From Nicoliella spurrieriana (GTDB lineage: Bacteria > Bacillota > Bacilli > Lactobacillales > Lactobacillaceae): a stretch of DNA of 64,000 bases. Below the pieces are notes generated by a model. The model was not told the origin of the DNA. It made no database searches and saw only the letters and a list, made by a program, of their open reading frames with translations. Location of the stretch: NCBI RefSeq assembly GCF_023380205.1, contig NZ_CP093361.1, positions 620,001-684,000 on the forward strand. The letters run 5' to 3'. Shown piece by piece: positions 1-15,000 of the stretch (position 1 is its first letter; each line of letters begins with the position of its first letter). Position numbers and translations under genes: made by a program.

Positions 1-3000
1 CTCTGCGACTCCAAGTGGAACTGGGACTTTCATCACCATTAATGGCCAAAATCACGTTGTAGATTTGACCACGATGCATAATAATCCGGTTAATGTTAAC
101 TTGACGCTAGAGAATTTTGCTAAAATGTACGGAACTAATATTTATGGACAAGTTAATATGTATAGTTCTAACCAAGGAAGCCTAACGTATAAAAATTTAA
201 ACTATGAAGGCTCGCAATTATTCTACGGACCAAATGTACCGAACGTTTATATTTCTGGTGACGTGTATGTTGTTAGTGAGGGTCAATATTCCAGTGTTTG
301 GGGGAGTCGCAGAACTGATAACTATAACCAGCAAAACATGCAAATTAACAATTTGGAACTTCTGCCTGGTTCCACTTATACCGGTCAAACCCAGGATGGA
401 AACGTAATTGAATTAGGGGGGAGCCTAAAGCTTGATCAGGGATCTACCATGACCCTTCTACCTGGTGGAAGAGGTGGTGAAAATGCTGGTAGTTTCAACC
501 GGAGCGGCCAAACTGGGAATGAAGGGCTTGCCATCACCGGTGGGGGTGCCACGATTAACCAAGGTGCCACGTTGAACATTATTCCCCGTGATAACCAAGC
601 CGATGCAATGGTTAACTCCGGTTACGTTAACATCAACGGTGGAACGATGAACGTTACCTATAATAACGCTCCATCTGATGGGGACCCACTTTGGATTAAG
701 GGGTCCTTAAATGTCCAAAATGGTGGATCATTTAATGTTCACGGTGCTGGTTCAGGATTCGCTGGTTTTGGTGGCAACATGGTAACGGTTACGAACGCTA
801 ATATTAATATCCAAAACCGTGGGAATATGGCAATCTATACTGATGGGCAAACGACTAATAGTGGCCTAACCCTTTTAAAGAACTACCAAAGTGCGGTTAC
901 CATTAATAACCCCGGAACCAACGTCGTATTTAGTAAGAACGGCCTTAATAACGACGCTGGTGGCACGGGGGTTGGGAACTTCTTTAACACCACTCCAATT
1001 TATGCCTATGCGGTTCAAGGGCAAGTTGATAATAATACCGATAAAAAGTCTCAATACCTAGTTAAAATTAATGGTAGTAGTGGGAATGTCCTTCAGGTTT
1101 ATGACCAAAACGGAAGTCTAATTGCTGATCCTGACATTAATAATTTTGATAACGCTAAGTCCCAATATTTAGCATTCCATGCCGTCCCAACCGTCTTTTT
1201 GAACGGGACGCCTGCATTATCAAGTGATAATAGTGCTGCATCTAAATTTGACGTCAATGCCCAAATTCAATTGAATAACGTTGATAGCACCGACGGCTAC
1301 GTTTACGTCCGGGTTCAAACCAATGGAACGGATGAAAAACCAGCAGCTGGTGATAATGCTTCGAACACTACGACTGATAGTAAAGGGATGTTAAAAGACC
1401 CGGATCAAGCAGTTAGCACCGGTGGCGATAGTGATTACCGGAATGCTTATACAACTGCGATTCCAGTGTCTGCATTTACTAGTCAGGGGAATGGGGTTTA
1501 CACGTATAGTTACAATCATCCCATTAATGCGGTTAGTTCTGCCCCCACTAACGTAATTGTGACTGCTCAATACCAAGTTACTAACAGTAGCACTCAAATT
1601 CAAAATAATGGTAGTAATACCAGTATTACGAATGTTTCGCATAACCCTGCGACCTTACCGATTACTAATAATACCTCTACCGTTAGTGGGACGATTACCC
1701 AAAATGTGATGGTTATAGACCAAACCGGGAAGTACAACACATCCGCCCAAACGGCTAACAGTAGCGCTGCTTCATACGCGACTGCGGCTGCTTCGGTGGC
1801 TAGTGCTGCGACCTCTTATTCCAGTGTGGCTTCGTCAGCATCATCCGTTGTAAATAATTACAGTGGGGTTGCGCAATCACTAAGTAGTGTTGCCCAATCA
1901 CTGCTTAGTTCTGCCCAATCACAAAGCAGTGATTCGAACGCTAAGAGTGATTATTCTAGCTTATCATCAGCGGTTTCTTCAGCATCCAGTGCCATTAATT
2001 CATACAGTGCTGATGCTAAAATTCAATCATCAATCGCCAGTTCAGCAGCATCAGCAGTTAGTTCAGCCATTGCTGCAGCTTTTGCTGCGTCTTCGGCTGC
2101 CAGCTCTGCTGCTGTAGCAACCGCTAGTGCAACTACAGCCTTCAGTAGTGCTGCTAGTTTATCGCCACAATCTACAGTTGCATCAGTCCAGGGATCCATT
2201 AGTACGGCTGCATCGAATGCCGCTTCAACAGCGGTTTCAGCTGCTGCGGTTGCATTAAGTTTATCATCTAGTGTTGATTCACTTAACGTAAAGGGAACCA
2301 GTGCTGCAGCACAGGCAATTAACGATGAAAGCGCTGCTGCATCGTATGCATTTACGTTAAGTTCACTGATGAATAGCTTGTCAAGTTCCAATGCAAGCTC
2401 AAATGCATCGGTTGCAGATAGCGGAAATAGTTATATTTCTTCAAACGCTTCATTTACTAGTAGTCAAGCAGCTGCAGTTATCAGTATTGCTAATGTTTAT
2501 CCCGATAGCGCTGATTTCAATGGGTTCAGAAGCACTGCTAATTCTGCATCTTCAACGATGTCGTCAGCATCATCTGCTGGCTCATCCGCCAATATTGTTG
2601 CGCAATCATATCGGGCAGCTGCTGATCAGGCGAATAGTAATGCTAAGAGTTACTACGCAGCTGCAAGCTCATACGCTAGTGATGCTCAGAGTCAAGCTAT
2701 TGCGGCCCAGAGCTATGCTTCGTTAGGCAGTAGTGATTCTGCTCGTGATGCTGCGTCGCGGGCGGCAGTTGCTAGGTCAAACGCTGAGGGTGCTGGTGCT
2801 AGTCTAGCGATGTACGCATCCAGTACCACTAGTTATGCTGCTTTAGTTTCATCAGCAGAGTTAATTGTCTCTGCTAATGTCAAGTCTGCTAGTGTTGCCT
2901 ATGATGCTGCTGCTTCCGCTTATAATAAGGCTCAATCAACTGCCACTAGTCATACTAACAGTGTTGCTTCTTCTGCTAAGTCCGTGGCCGAAAGTGCTTC

Positions 3001-6000
3001 GTCCGTCGCGTCAATAGCTGCTAGTGGGGCTTCCAGTGCATCCAGTACCGTTTCTTCAGCATCGGTGAATGCATCTTCCCATGCCTATTTAACTAGCTCT
3101 TACGCATCCGAAGCAAACACTAGTAATACAGGTGCACAGAATGATTCTAACGCGATTAACAATGCAAGGACCCAAGCCAGTGAAGCCGCTAAAAGCAATC
3201 CGACCAATTCAGCAATTAGTAGTGGCTCAAGCGTCATTAATTCTGCTGCTTCTACCGCTAGTTCAGCTGCTAGCGCTGCTTCATCGGCTAATACAATTGC
3301 CCAGTCAGCAAAAAGTAGTGCGGATGCTGCTAGTGCTTCCGCTGCCAGTGCAAACATTGCTGCTAGTTTAGCGGCCAGTGTAGCGAATTCTGCTTCTGTC
3401 GTCGCTAGTTCCGCTGCTGAAAAAGGCGACCAGGCTGATGCATTAGCTGCCGCTAATTCTGCTAGTGACGCTGCTAGTTCGGCTAATATTGCTGCTCAGT
3501 CAGCTTTAGCTGCTCAATCAGCTGCTTCAACTGCTGAATCCAATGCATCGAGTGCATCGAATGCAGTAGCTTCATATGCATCCATTGTTGCGGATGCGAA
3601 TAAGTCTGCGCAAAGTGCAATGAATGAAATTAATGGAGTTATTAATCAGGGAAATAGTGCTAAGAATGAAGCAACTAGTCATGCTAATGATGCATCTAAT
3701 CAGGCTAGTCAAGCTGGTAACGATGCTTCTGGTGCTAGTAGCGGTGCAATTAGTGCATCGAGTGCTGCCGGTAGTTTCTCGAGTCAAACGCACCAGACTG
3801 CAAGCAGTGCAGATCAAACCAAGGATTCAATGACCAGTGTGCAAACTTCAATTAATAGCCTCATGAGTTCCTATTCTAGTAATTCATATGTAAAAAGTGC
3901 CAATAGTGTGGTGAATAGTGCTTCCGGGACTGTCAGTTCGGCTGCAGATGATATGTCGAATGCATCCAGTACTGCTAATTCAGCTAGTTCGGCTGCTGGC
4001 TCATATGCATCCAAAGCTAGTGCAGATGCATCCGTTGCTAGTTCGGCTGCATCCATTGCCAGTTCTGCCGCTAATGCCGGCAATACGGATTCTGCTGTTA
4101 CAGCTAATACCCAAGCTAGTTCCGCTGCCATTGCTGCATCAAATGCTGCCAATGATGCATCTGCAGCGCGGAATAGTGCTGAATCAGAGGCCTCAAAGGC
4201 ATCGTCTGCTAGTTACCGTGCATCGGTTGATTCAGTCTCAATTTCAAATGCGGTTTCGGATGCTAATTCCGCGGTTTCGGCTGCTAGTGCCGCCGTTAGC
4301 GGTGGTAGTTCGTATACTAGCAACGCTTCAAGTGCTGCGAGTGATGCCTCCACTGCTGCGAGTGATGCCAATCAGGCTGCTTCCAATGCCTCGAGTGGTG
4401 CGGATCAGGCATCGACTGCCACGAATGAATCTTCAAGCACCGCAAATTCGTTATCAAGTCAGGCTAGTCAGTCGATGACTTCGTTTGATGCTGCTCATAA
4501 TGTGATTAATAGCCTGCCCCAGTCTAATGCTGATGTTTCGAGTGCTGCATCCCTAACTTCATCTGCTTTGAGTGCTGCTCAATCCGCCACTAGTGATATG
4601 TCGAATGCATCCAGTACTGCTAATTCAGCTAGTTCGGCTGCTAGTTCCCATGCCTCAACGGCTGCATCTGCCGCTGCGGATGCAAATACGCAAAGTTCAA
4701 TTGCTTCATCCGCGGCATCTGCAGCCAAGTCTGCTGCTGAGCAGGGGGATAATTCAACGGCCGCTTCCGCTGCTGCTACGGCTTCCGCTGCTCAATCAAA
4801 GGCCGATCAAGATAAATCGATTGCTGAATCAGCCAGTTCTGCTGCCAGTAACGAGGCTTCAATTGGCTCGACTGCCGTTGTCAGTGCTACTAGTGCCTCT
4901 TCAGCAATTGATAGTGCTGCTAAGGTTGCCAGTGAAGCTGCTTCCGAAGCCGCCTCAAAGGTATACAATAGCCAAGCTAGTTCGGCTGCTTCCGGGGCTA
5001 ATACTGCTTCTGCGAATGCTTCGAATGCTGCGACCGGTTCTTCCAACGGGTCTGCAGATGCGTCTAACACCGCTTCGCACGCTAGTTCTGCCAGTGTAGT
5101 TGCTTCTAATGCGGCGTCAAATAATTCAGCGACGAGTACTGCTGCTAACTCAACGCATTCATATTCCAGCAACGCCAGTTCACTAGCTTCTGCGATTCCA
5201 AGTAACCAGGACATTTCCAGCGCTAGTTCAGCCATTGATTCCGCATCATCGGTTGCTAGCACCGCATCCACTAAGGCTGATGCAGCTAACCAAGCTGCTC
5301 AATCAGCTAAGTCACGTGCCGACAGTGATAATGCGAAGGCATCGTCTGCAAATGCGGTCGCTAGTTCTGCCGCTGCGGCTGCTAGTTCTGCATCGAATGC
5401 CGTAAGTAGCTATGCGACCGCCGGTAATTCTACTGCTGCTTCATCTGAGGCAGTTGTTGCCTCATCCGCAGCTTCAGTTGCCACCAGCGCTGCTAACGAT
5501 GCTTCCGATGCAAATGCTGATGCATCGAAGGCCGCTTCTGATGCCGACAGTGCTTCTGCGGTCGTAGCTAGTCAATCTAGCATCGCAAGTAGTGCTAATT
5601 CAGTGGCAAGTAGTGCCAATTCAGTCGTCAACAGTGTGGCCACTAGCGTATACCAATCCAATGCTGATAGTGCTGCTACGAGTGCTGCTACGACCAATCA
5701 TTCCGTTGCTTCCGCCCATGATTCTGCATCCAGCAACGGCAGTAACGCTGCGACTAAATCTGACCAGGCTAATACTGCTTCCAGTCAGGCTAGCACCGCG
5801 GCTCAATCAGCTAGCTCCGCTAATTCAGCCATTAGTAGCTTGAACAGCAATAACGCTGCAAACCCAGTCGTTGCTTCCGCCAGTGTAGTGGTTAGTTCTG
5901 CTAATTCAGTGGCGGCTTCCGCTTCTGCTGACGCGACGAGTGCAAGCAGTGATGCCGCGAGTGCCAAGAGTGCCGCTGACAGTGCAGTTGCTAGCGCCAG

Positions 6001-9000
6001 TGCTGCTGACAAGGCTGCCAGTGATGCTACTGTTGCCGCTAGTTCATATGCCGCTGCTGCTAAATCAGCGCAAACGCCGGATGCTGCTGCTAGCCTCGCG
6101 AGTCAAGCCAGTTCCGCTGCTGCGGTGGCATCAAATGCGCTCTCAAGTGCTAACGATGCTTCCAATGCTGCCAATTCAGCAGCTCAAAAGGCCACCAGTG
6201 CTGCCCAACGGGCTGCTGATGATCAATCAACCGCTTCCAGTGCTGCTCAAGTAGCTTCAAATGCTACCTCACAAGCATCTAGTGCCATTTCAGCCGGGAT
6301 TTCCAGCGCTAATAGCACGGTTAGTTCTGCTGGGAGTGCTGTTCCTGCCGCATCGAATACCGCCTCAAGTGTGGCTAGTGGTGCGCAGGATGCTAATCAA
6401 TCTGCCAATGCATCGTCATCACAGGCCAGTGCACTTAACTCAGCCGCTAGTTCCGCTGCCAATAGTGCGAACTTAGATGGTCAAGATGCTAATTCAATCG
6501 CATCTGCGAACCCGAATAATTCGGCAATTGCATCGGCCGCTAGTCAAGCCAATAGTGCCGCTAGTGCTGCTCAATCAGCTGCCAGCATTGCATCGACGGC
6601 TTCAAAAGCTGCTTCTAGCGCTTCCTCCACTGCGGCCAGTGCTAATTCAATCGCGGCCAGTGCTAACGCTGACGTGAGTGCTGCTAATAGCGCCTATGCT
6701 TCAGCATCTGCTGCTGCTGCCGCTGCCGCTAAGGATAACAACAGTGCTGCTGCGGCCAGTGCTGCAAGTGCTGCCGCTTCCGCCGCTGTCCGTGCCCAAT
6801 CCGGCGCCAACGTGGCAAGTGCTGCGGCTAGCCAAGCTGCTTCCGCATCCAATACTGCTTCTTCAGCTGCTGTAACTGCTTCCAATGCCAATAGTGATGC
6901 AAATTCTTACGCTGGAATCGCTAGTGCTGCGGATAAAACGGCGAGTGCATTAAGTAGTGCTGCATCATCCGCAAATTCGGCCCAGATTAGTGCCGGGAAT
7001 AGTACGGCCTCGAGTGCCGCTGATGATACTAGTTCCGCTGCAAGCACGACCGCACCGTTAAGTAGCGCTGCCAGTGCTGATGCATCGAATACTGATAGTT
7101 ACGCTAAGATCACTAGTGATGCCAACGATGCTAAGAGTGGGGCGGGGAGTTCCACTAGCATTGCCAACGATGGGAATACCAAGGCAAGTAGTTATGCATC
7201 TCAATATCCACAAAATTCAGCAATTGCTAACGATGCATCCGTAGCTAGCTCCGCCAACTCGGTCGCAAACTCCGCTAATTCAGTTGCTTCAAGTGCGAAC
7301 AGCGTTGCTCAGGCTGCTAAATCAACTGCGGATTCAATTGCTAGTGATACCAGTCAACAAAATTCGATTGCCAATTCCGCAAATAGCGTTGCTAGTGCTG
7401 CTAAGTCAGCTGCTTCAGCTGCTTATGCGGCTGGCAATAATAATGATGGTGATAAGTATGCTCGCCAAGCTAGTCAAGCTGCTAGCGATGCGAATAACGC
7501 TGCTTATCGCGCCCAAACGAACTCGGCGGCAGCTAGTCAAGCCGTTGTGGACGCTTCCAATGCTGCCTCGACTGCTGCCTCGGCATCTAACGTGGCTTCC
7601 AATGCCGCTAGCACCGTTAACAGTGCCGTTGAAAATGCTGCTAGCACGGCTAATACGGTAAACGGGTATGCATCCGGTGCGTCAAATGATGCAAGTAAAG
7701 CTGCTAGTGCTGCCTCAATGACGAATTCACAAGCCGCAAGTGCTAACCAAGTTACATCGGGAGTCACTAGTGATGCTTCAGATGCAACGGTGGCATCAAG
7801 TGTCGCATCAAGTGCTAACCAGACCACTAGTCAGGCCGCTGACGCTGCTTCAATTGCCAATTCGCTTGCGTCGTCAGCCGCTAGTGGGCATGTGGATCCC
7901 GTAGTTTCATCTGCTGCTAGCGTTGCTAGTTCTGCGTTTAGCGTCACTTCCAGTGCGGCTAGCGTTGCTAGTTCTGAAAATAACGTTGCATCCGCTGCTA
8001 ATCAGGATGCAAAGGCTGCGGTCTCATCAGCGAATACTGCCGCTGCAAATGCATCTGCTGCAAAGGATGCGGCTTCCAATGCCGCCAGTGTGGCTTCGAG
8101 TGCTGCTGCAAAGGGAGATGGGTCGACTGCTGCTTCCGCTAGTGCCGTGGCATCCCAACAGGCTAGTTCCGCGGTTTCCGCAGCTAGCATTGCCAGTGCA
8201 GCCCGTTCTAAGGCCGATAGTGCATCGAGTGCTGCTTCCAGTGCTGCCAGTGCTGCTGAATCCGCTGCCAGTGTCGCCAGTGCCGCCAATCAAACCGCCA
8301 GTTCCGCTGCTTCAACCGCGCAATCTCAAGCAGCGGTCATCGACTCTTCAAATGCCGAACTGACTTCTGATCGGGCTTCTTCAGCGACGGATGCGACCGT
8401 TGCTCATTCGGTAAATGCTAATAGTTATGCTAAAACTGCTAGTGATGCGAACAGCGGTGCGCAGGGCCAGAGTTCACAAACTAGCGTCTCCAATATTGCC
8501 GCTAGTTCCGCTGCATCTGCAGTCGCCTCAATTGCGAGTGCTCATTCTGATAACTCAGCCATTGCTAATGCTAATTCGACTGCCCAATCAGCTAGCCAGA
8601 CTGCAACGTCAGCTGCTGCTGACGCTTCGATTGCGGCTAGTCAGGCAAGTGCTGCTAATTCATCCGCAGTTGCAGCCTCGACTGCAGCCAGTCAAGCAGT
8701 TGATTCAGCTAACGCTGCCAACGCTGCGGTGAAATCAATCGCTAGCGCCCAACCATTTGATTCTGATGCTGCCGCATCTGCTGCTGACTCTGCCGCTGCT
8801 GCTAATTCAGCTGCCGATCGTGCTGAATCGAGTGCATCGAGTGCTGCGAGTGCCGCTAAATCTGCATCTGATCGGGCAGCTACCGATTCAACCATTGCAA
8901 GTAATGCGGTCAATGCTGCGCAAACAGCTCAAGCCAGTGCGACTGCCATTAGTAATGCATTAGTGAACGCTAATTCCACCGCTAGTTCCGGTAGTTCGGT

Positions 9001-12000
9001 CGCATCGAGTGCTGCTTCGGAAGCCACTAGTTACGCTAGTGGGACTTCCAATGGCCCTAGTGACGCTGCCAATGCTGCTTCCAAGGCCGCTTCAGTTAGT
9101 GCGTTAGCTTCGAGCGCATCCAACACCCTCAATTCCACTAGTTCCGCTGCCAGTGCTACTGATTCGAACGCGACCCATGTCCAATCGCTCGCTAGTTCTG
9201 CATCTGGCAATTCCGGGATGCAATCAGCTGCATCGGTTGCCACCAGTGCGGCTACTGATGCCGCTAATGCTAGTCAAGCAGCCGTTAGTGCTAATTCAGC
9301 AATCCAATCCGCTAAGGACCGGGCTAATTTAGCATCATCAACTGCTGCTAGTGCCAATTCTGCAGCCAACTCCGCAGCCGCAGCCGCTCAATCAGCTAGC
9401 CAAGCCGCCTCATCCGCAGCTGCTAATGGTGATCCATCAACGGCATTCAGCCAGGCCAGCATCGCTAGCCAGGAGGCTGAAAGTGCTAAGGCCGCAGCCA
9501 ATGCTGCCAGTGCGGCTCGTGACGATGGAAACGCTGCTGCTACCGCTGCTGCGAATGCTGCCACTAGCATGGACGCTGCGAATGCGGCTGCCAGTGCTGC
9601 TAACAGCCTCGCATCCAGTGCGGCTTCCACTGCCAACTCGTTAGCCGATGACGGTTATGCATCAGTTGCTAATAACGATGCTGATGCCGCGAAGGCCGCA
9701 AGTACAGCGGCACAAGGGGCCAATCAATCTGCTGCCAATAACGGCAATGATGCTTCATTGAAGTCCAGTCAAGCAAGCGTTTCTAATAGTCAAGCAAGTG
9801 ATGCCGCCAGTGCCGTTAACTCTGCCGTTACGGTTGTCAATTCATTGAATGGCCTGAACAGTGCTAATCCGGTCGTTACCTCCGCTAGTTCGGTGGTCGC
9901 TTCCGCTAGTTCAGTGGCCAATTCGGCATCCGCTGATGCCACTAGCGCTTCTGCTGATGCTACCAGCGCTAAGAACGCTGCAGATTCAGCCACTGCTAGT
10001 GCCATTGCTGCCTCCACTGCGGCTTCCTACGCTGCATCGAGTGCCGCATCATACGCTGATGCTGCTAAATCAGCGCATGGGTCTGCTGCGATAAGCCTTG
10101 CTAACCAGGCTTCATTTGCTGCGTCTGCTGCTTCCGCAGCCCAAAGTAGTGCCTATGCGGCTTCGAATGCTGCTAACTCTGCCGCCCAAAAGGCCACCAG
10201 TGCGGCATTACGGGCTGCATCTGATCAAGCCCTTGCTTCGAATGCTGCCCGGGATGCTACCGCTGCTGCTAGCCAGGCCACGAGCGTTATTGCCGCTGGG
10301 ATTTCCAGTGCCGATAGCACCACTAGTTCCGCAAGTAGCGCGGTTTCTTCAGCCCAAAGTACGGCTACGAGTGCCTCCAGTGCCACGAGCGTTGCTAGTT
10401 CGGCTACTGGGAGTGACTCAGTCCAAACGAGTACGGCTAGTTCAACTGCTAGCTCGGCTGCAAATAATGCTGGGTTAGACGCCCAAGATGCTTCAGTCAT
10501 TGCATCGTTGAACCCTGGCAACGCCTCGATTGCTTCTGCGGCCTTGAAGGCTTCTAGTGCCGCCAGCGTTGCTAAGTCAGCTTCAAGCGTTGCTAGTTCA
10601 GCTTCACAGACCGCATCCAGTGCGTCGAGTGTTGCTAATTCGGCTGCAAATGCAATTGCTAGTGCAAACAATGACATTAATGCTGCTAATACCGACTATA
10701 GTTCTGCTGCATCCGTTGAGGCTTCCGCTGCAAAGACCAGCAATAGTGCATTGGCATCCAGTGCTGCGTCTGCTGCTGCCTCAGCTGCTGCGCGGGCCAA
10801 GTCCGGAGCAGATGTCATCAGCCAAGCTGCGTCTGCCGCTTCAGCCGCTGCTGTTGATGGATCTAATGCCGTAACTGCCGGCACCAATGCTGCGAATGCT
10901 GCATCGAGTGCCGCTAGTGATGCTGCAGCTGCCGATAGTACCGCTAATGCGATGAATACGGCTAAGCCGGCTGATCCAAATAGTGCCGCCAGTGTTGGTA
11001 ACAGCACCGCATCGAGTGCCGCTAGTGTGGCTAACTCAGCTTCCGGGGTTACCGGACCAATTGTTAGTTCCACGAGTCAAAATGCATCCAACACCGATGG
11101 CTATGCGAAGGTGGCTTCCGATGCCAATACCGGTGCCGGAAGTTCGACTAGCGTTGCCAACAGTGAGACGGGTCAAGTCAATAGCTATGCTGCTCAATAC
11201 CCAACCAATACGGTAATTAGTAGTGCCAACTCGGGTGCAAACTCCGCTAATTCAGTGGTGAACTCCGCCAATACTGCTGCTTCAAACGCTAACAGTACGG
11301 CTGCTGCTGCGAAGTCGACTGCTGATTCCGCAGCTAACGATGCAAGCAAGCAGGATTCAGTGGCGAAGTCCGCTGCTTCGACGGCTTCAGATGCCTCTGC
11401 ATCTGCTTCATCTGCCTATGCCGCTGGAAACACCACCGAAGGGGACCGCTACGCACGACAGGCTAGCCAAGCCGCAACTGATGCTAATTCTGCTGCCACT
11501 AAGGCGCAGTCAGACTCCAGCGCTGCGAGTGCTGCCGTTGTGACGGCTTCGACCGCTGCTTCCACCGCCGTTTCTGCTTCAAGTGTTGCTGCAAGTGCTG
11601 CCCAGGTCGTTTCTGGAGCATTTAGTAATGCAGCCTCCGCTGCTGCTGCCGCTGATGGGTACGTCAATGGTGCTGAAAATGATGCTAAGAAGGCCGTTAG
11701 TGCAGCGTCGGTTGCAGACTCTAATACCGCTGCCGCTGGTTCTGATCAGGCTGGGGTAACCAGTGCTTCATCAGTGGTCAGCAATGCCACGAGCGCTGCT
11801 ACGAGCGTTGCCAGTGCGACGACTTCTGCAAGTGCTGCCATTTCAGCTGCTAACTCGATTGCCACTGCGGGTGGCCATGCTAATAATCCTCAAATTAATA
11901 GCGATGCAAGCGTAGCTTCATCTGCTGCTAGCGTTGCTAGTTCCGCCAACTCAGTAGTCAACAGTGCCGCTAGTGACTTTAACGCTGCTAGCTCCGCAGC

Positions 12001-15000
12001 TTCAAATGCGATCACCAGTGCAAACGCCGCCAGCAATGCTGCTTCAATTGCAGCTTCACTCGCTCGCTCTGCTGCTGATGCCGCTTCCAGTGCAGCTGCG
12101 AAGGGTGATAATACCACCGCTAGTTCCGCAAGCGTAGTGGCTGCGCAACAAGCTGCCTCCGCAGTTTCAGCTTCTAACGCTGCCGTTAGTGCACGCTCGG
12201 ATGCTGATCGTGCAGCAATCGCTGCCTCCAATGCTGCCAGTCAAGCTGCCTCTGCCGCCACCGTGGCTAGTTCTGCGAATGCCGTGCAGAGTTCCGCTGC
12301 AACTGATGCCCAGTCAATTGCCGCGGGATTAAATCCATTGGACCCAACTGCTAATTCCAACCGGGCAAGTAACGCTGATTCCGCTGCTAATTCCAATGCA
12401 TCCGCTACCAGCAACTTTGCTTCAACGGCTTCAGTGGCTAACAGCGGGGCGCAATCAACTGCTACGCCAACTGACAGCGCCAATCGGCAGGCTAGCTCCG
12501 CAACTAGCGTTGTGAACTCGCTTGCTTCCAAGTACCCAAGCAACCCGGCCATTTCAGCAGCTTCTAATATTGCTAGTCAGGCCAATACAGCCGCTAGTTC
12601 TGCGAATGCCGATGCTTTGATCGCCACTAGTCAAGCCAGTGCTGCTAAATCCAGTGCGGATGCTGCTGCCAGTGCTGCCAGTGCCGCAGCGAATACCGCT
12701 GCGAGTGCGAACTCGGTGGCTGCCAGTGCTGCTAAGACGAAGCCATTCGACTCTGCTGCTTCTGCTACCGCCTCCAAGGCTGCTGCTGATGCTGAAGCTG
12801 CAAATGCCAATGCTTCGGTTGCCCAAAGCAACGCCTCCGTCGCTGCTAGTGCTGCGCAATCTGCATCCGAACGGGCCGCAACCGATTCATCATTAGCTAG
12901 TTCCGCTGCTGCGACTGCGCAAACGGCGGCCGCCAATGCTCTTGCTACCAGTCAGGCCATTGCCAGTGCTGCCAATGCTGAAGTATCAGCATCGAACGCT
13001 TCTCAATACGTTACTGCTGCAAGTAAGGCTGCAAACGATGCTACGCCGGTACAAAGTGCTGCCAGTGCTGCCGCTACTAGTGCAAATGCAAGTGCAAATG
13101 CTACGACTAGTGATACCTCAGCATTGAGCTCCACTAGTTCGTTCGTTGCAAGCATTGCTTCACTTAACCCAACTGATTCGGGAGCTGCCAGTGCGGCTAA
13201 CTCAGTTGCTACGTACGTTGCCGCTGGTTCCAAGGCGTCGGCTGCTGGTTCAACGGCAGCCTCCAATGCCGCTGTGGACAGTAAGAATGCTGCCAGTGCT
13301 GCTCAGCAGGCTGCTAGTCAATACGTTGCTGCTGCCAGTGCATCATCAGCTGCTAAGGCCTATGCTGATGCTGCCACTAGCTTTGCGCAAAATGGGGATA
13401 GCAGTAATGCCGCTTTGAATTCGAGCTTAGCTGATTCTGCAGTCAGTGCCGCTTCGCAAGCTGCTGCGAGTGGGTCTGCATTTACTAGTACCGCTTCGAG
13501 TGCTGCTAGCCAAGCAATTGTTGAGTCACAAACTGCATCCAGTGCTAAGAGTGCGACCCAATCCGCTGCGTCAGCTGCCGCACAAGTTCAAACGAGCTTA
13601 ATGAATTCAATAGCCCAGGCTAGCTCGACTGGTAATAGCACCGCAAGTAGTGCCAACAGTGAGGCCGCAAACCTGGCGAGTGGTGCGAACACCAGTGCTT
13701 CGAATGCAAATGATAACGCCCAATCCGCTGCTAGTGATGCGAAGAGTGCCAGCACCGCCCATAGTGGGGCTAATGATTCATCATCTGCCGTAAGTAGCAC
13801 TGCGCAATCTGCTAATTCAGTGGCGAATGATTACCGCAGCAATAGTGCGGTTAGTGCAGCGGTTGCTAAGATCAATTCAGCCAATACGACGGCCGCCAGT
13901 GCCGCCGCCGATGCTGCCATCGCAAGCAGTCAAGCGACTGCTGCAAAGGCGGCTGCTGATGCTGCCAATGCTACGGTCAGTGCCCAAAATGCACTCGCGA
14001 AGAGTGCTGCGGACCAGGCCAATGCCGACTCAATCAGTGCTTCAATTGCCTATGCTGCTAACAATTACGTTGCCGGCAATAGCTATGCGAATGCTGCTAA
14101 GTCAGCTGCGTCCAGCGCAGTGACTGCTAGTTCGAATGCCGCTTCGGCCGCCATGAGTGTTAAGGCCGCTACTGATCAGGCTGCGAGTGCTGCTGTCCGG
14201 GCTAATGCTGATTCTACTGCTGCATCCAAGGCCGCTGCTGATGCAAGTACCGCTGCTAGTGAATTAGATACCGCCGTTAAGACGCAAAATTCACAAACCA
14301 GTGAAGCCTCTGACATTGCTAGTTCAGCGAATGCTGCTAACAGTGCTGCTGATAGCGCAAATCACAACACGATTAACAACAGTACCGCCACTTCCAGTAA
14401 TGCCAGTGCTACGGACTCAGCAGCATCGAAGGTGGCTTCATTAGCATCGCTCACTAGCTCACAGGCTAGTGATACCCATGATGCTTCCAGTGTCGCTGCT
14501 TCCGTGCTGGCCGCTGAAAATAAGGTCGATGCACCGACTCAAGCCGAACTATCTAGTGATGCTTCGGTGGCCGCCAGTGCTGCTGCCGATGCGGATAATG
14601 CTAGTTCTGCAGCTAGTCAAGCTAGCTCGAACGCAAATCATGCATCGAACATTGCCAGTTCTGCCTCTGCCAGTGCTGCTAGTGCCAGAGCAGCTGCTCA
14701 ATCGGCAACCAACGACGCGGTTAGTTACGCTAGTCAAGCATCAGCTGCTGCGGTGCTAGGTAATAGCTCCGCTGCGGATGCCTTGAATAGTCAGGCCAAG
14801 TCCGCTGCGAACTCCGCTAGTGCCCAAAATTCAATTGCCCAGGTTGCTGATCAAGCTGCTTCTAGCGCTAGTTTAACTGCTGCCGGTGCCTTACAGACCG
14901 CTACCAATGCATTGAGTGCTGCTAGTTCTGCCAATTCCGTTGCATCATCGGCTGCCTCCGATGCTCAATCCAGGGCCGCTAGTTATGATGCAAACCAAAG

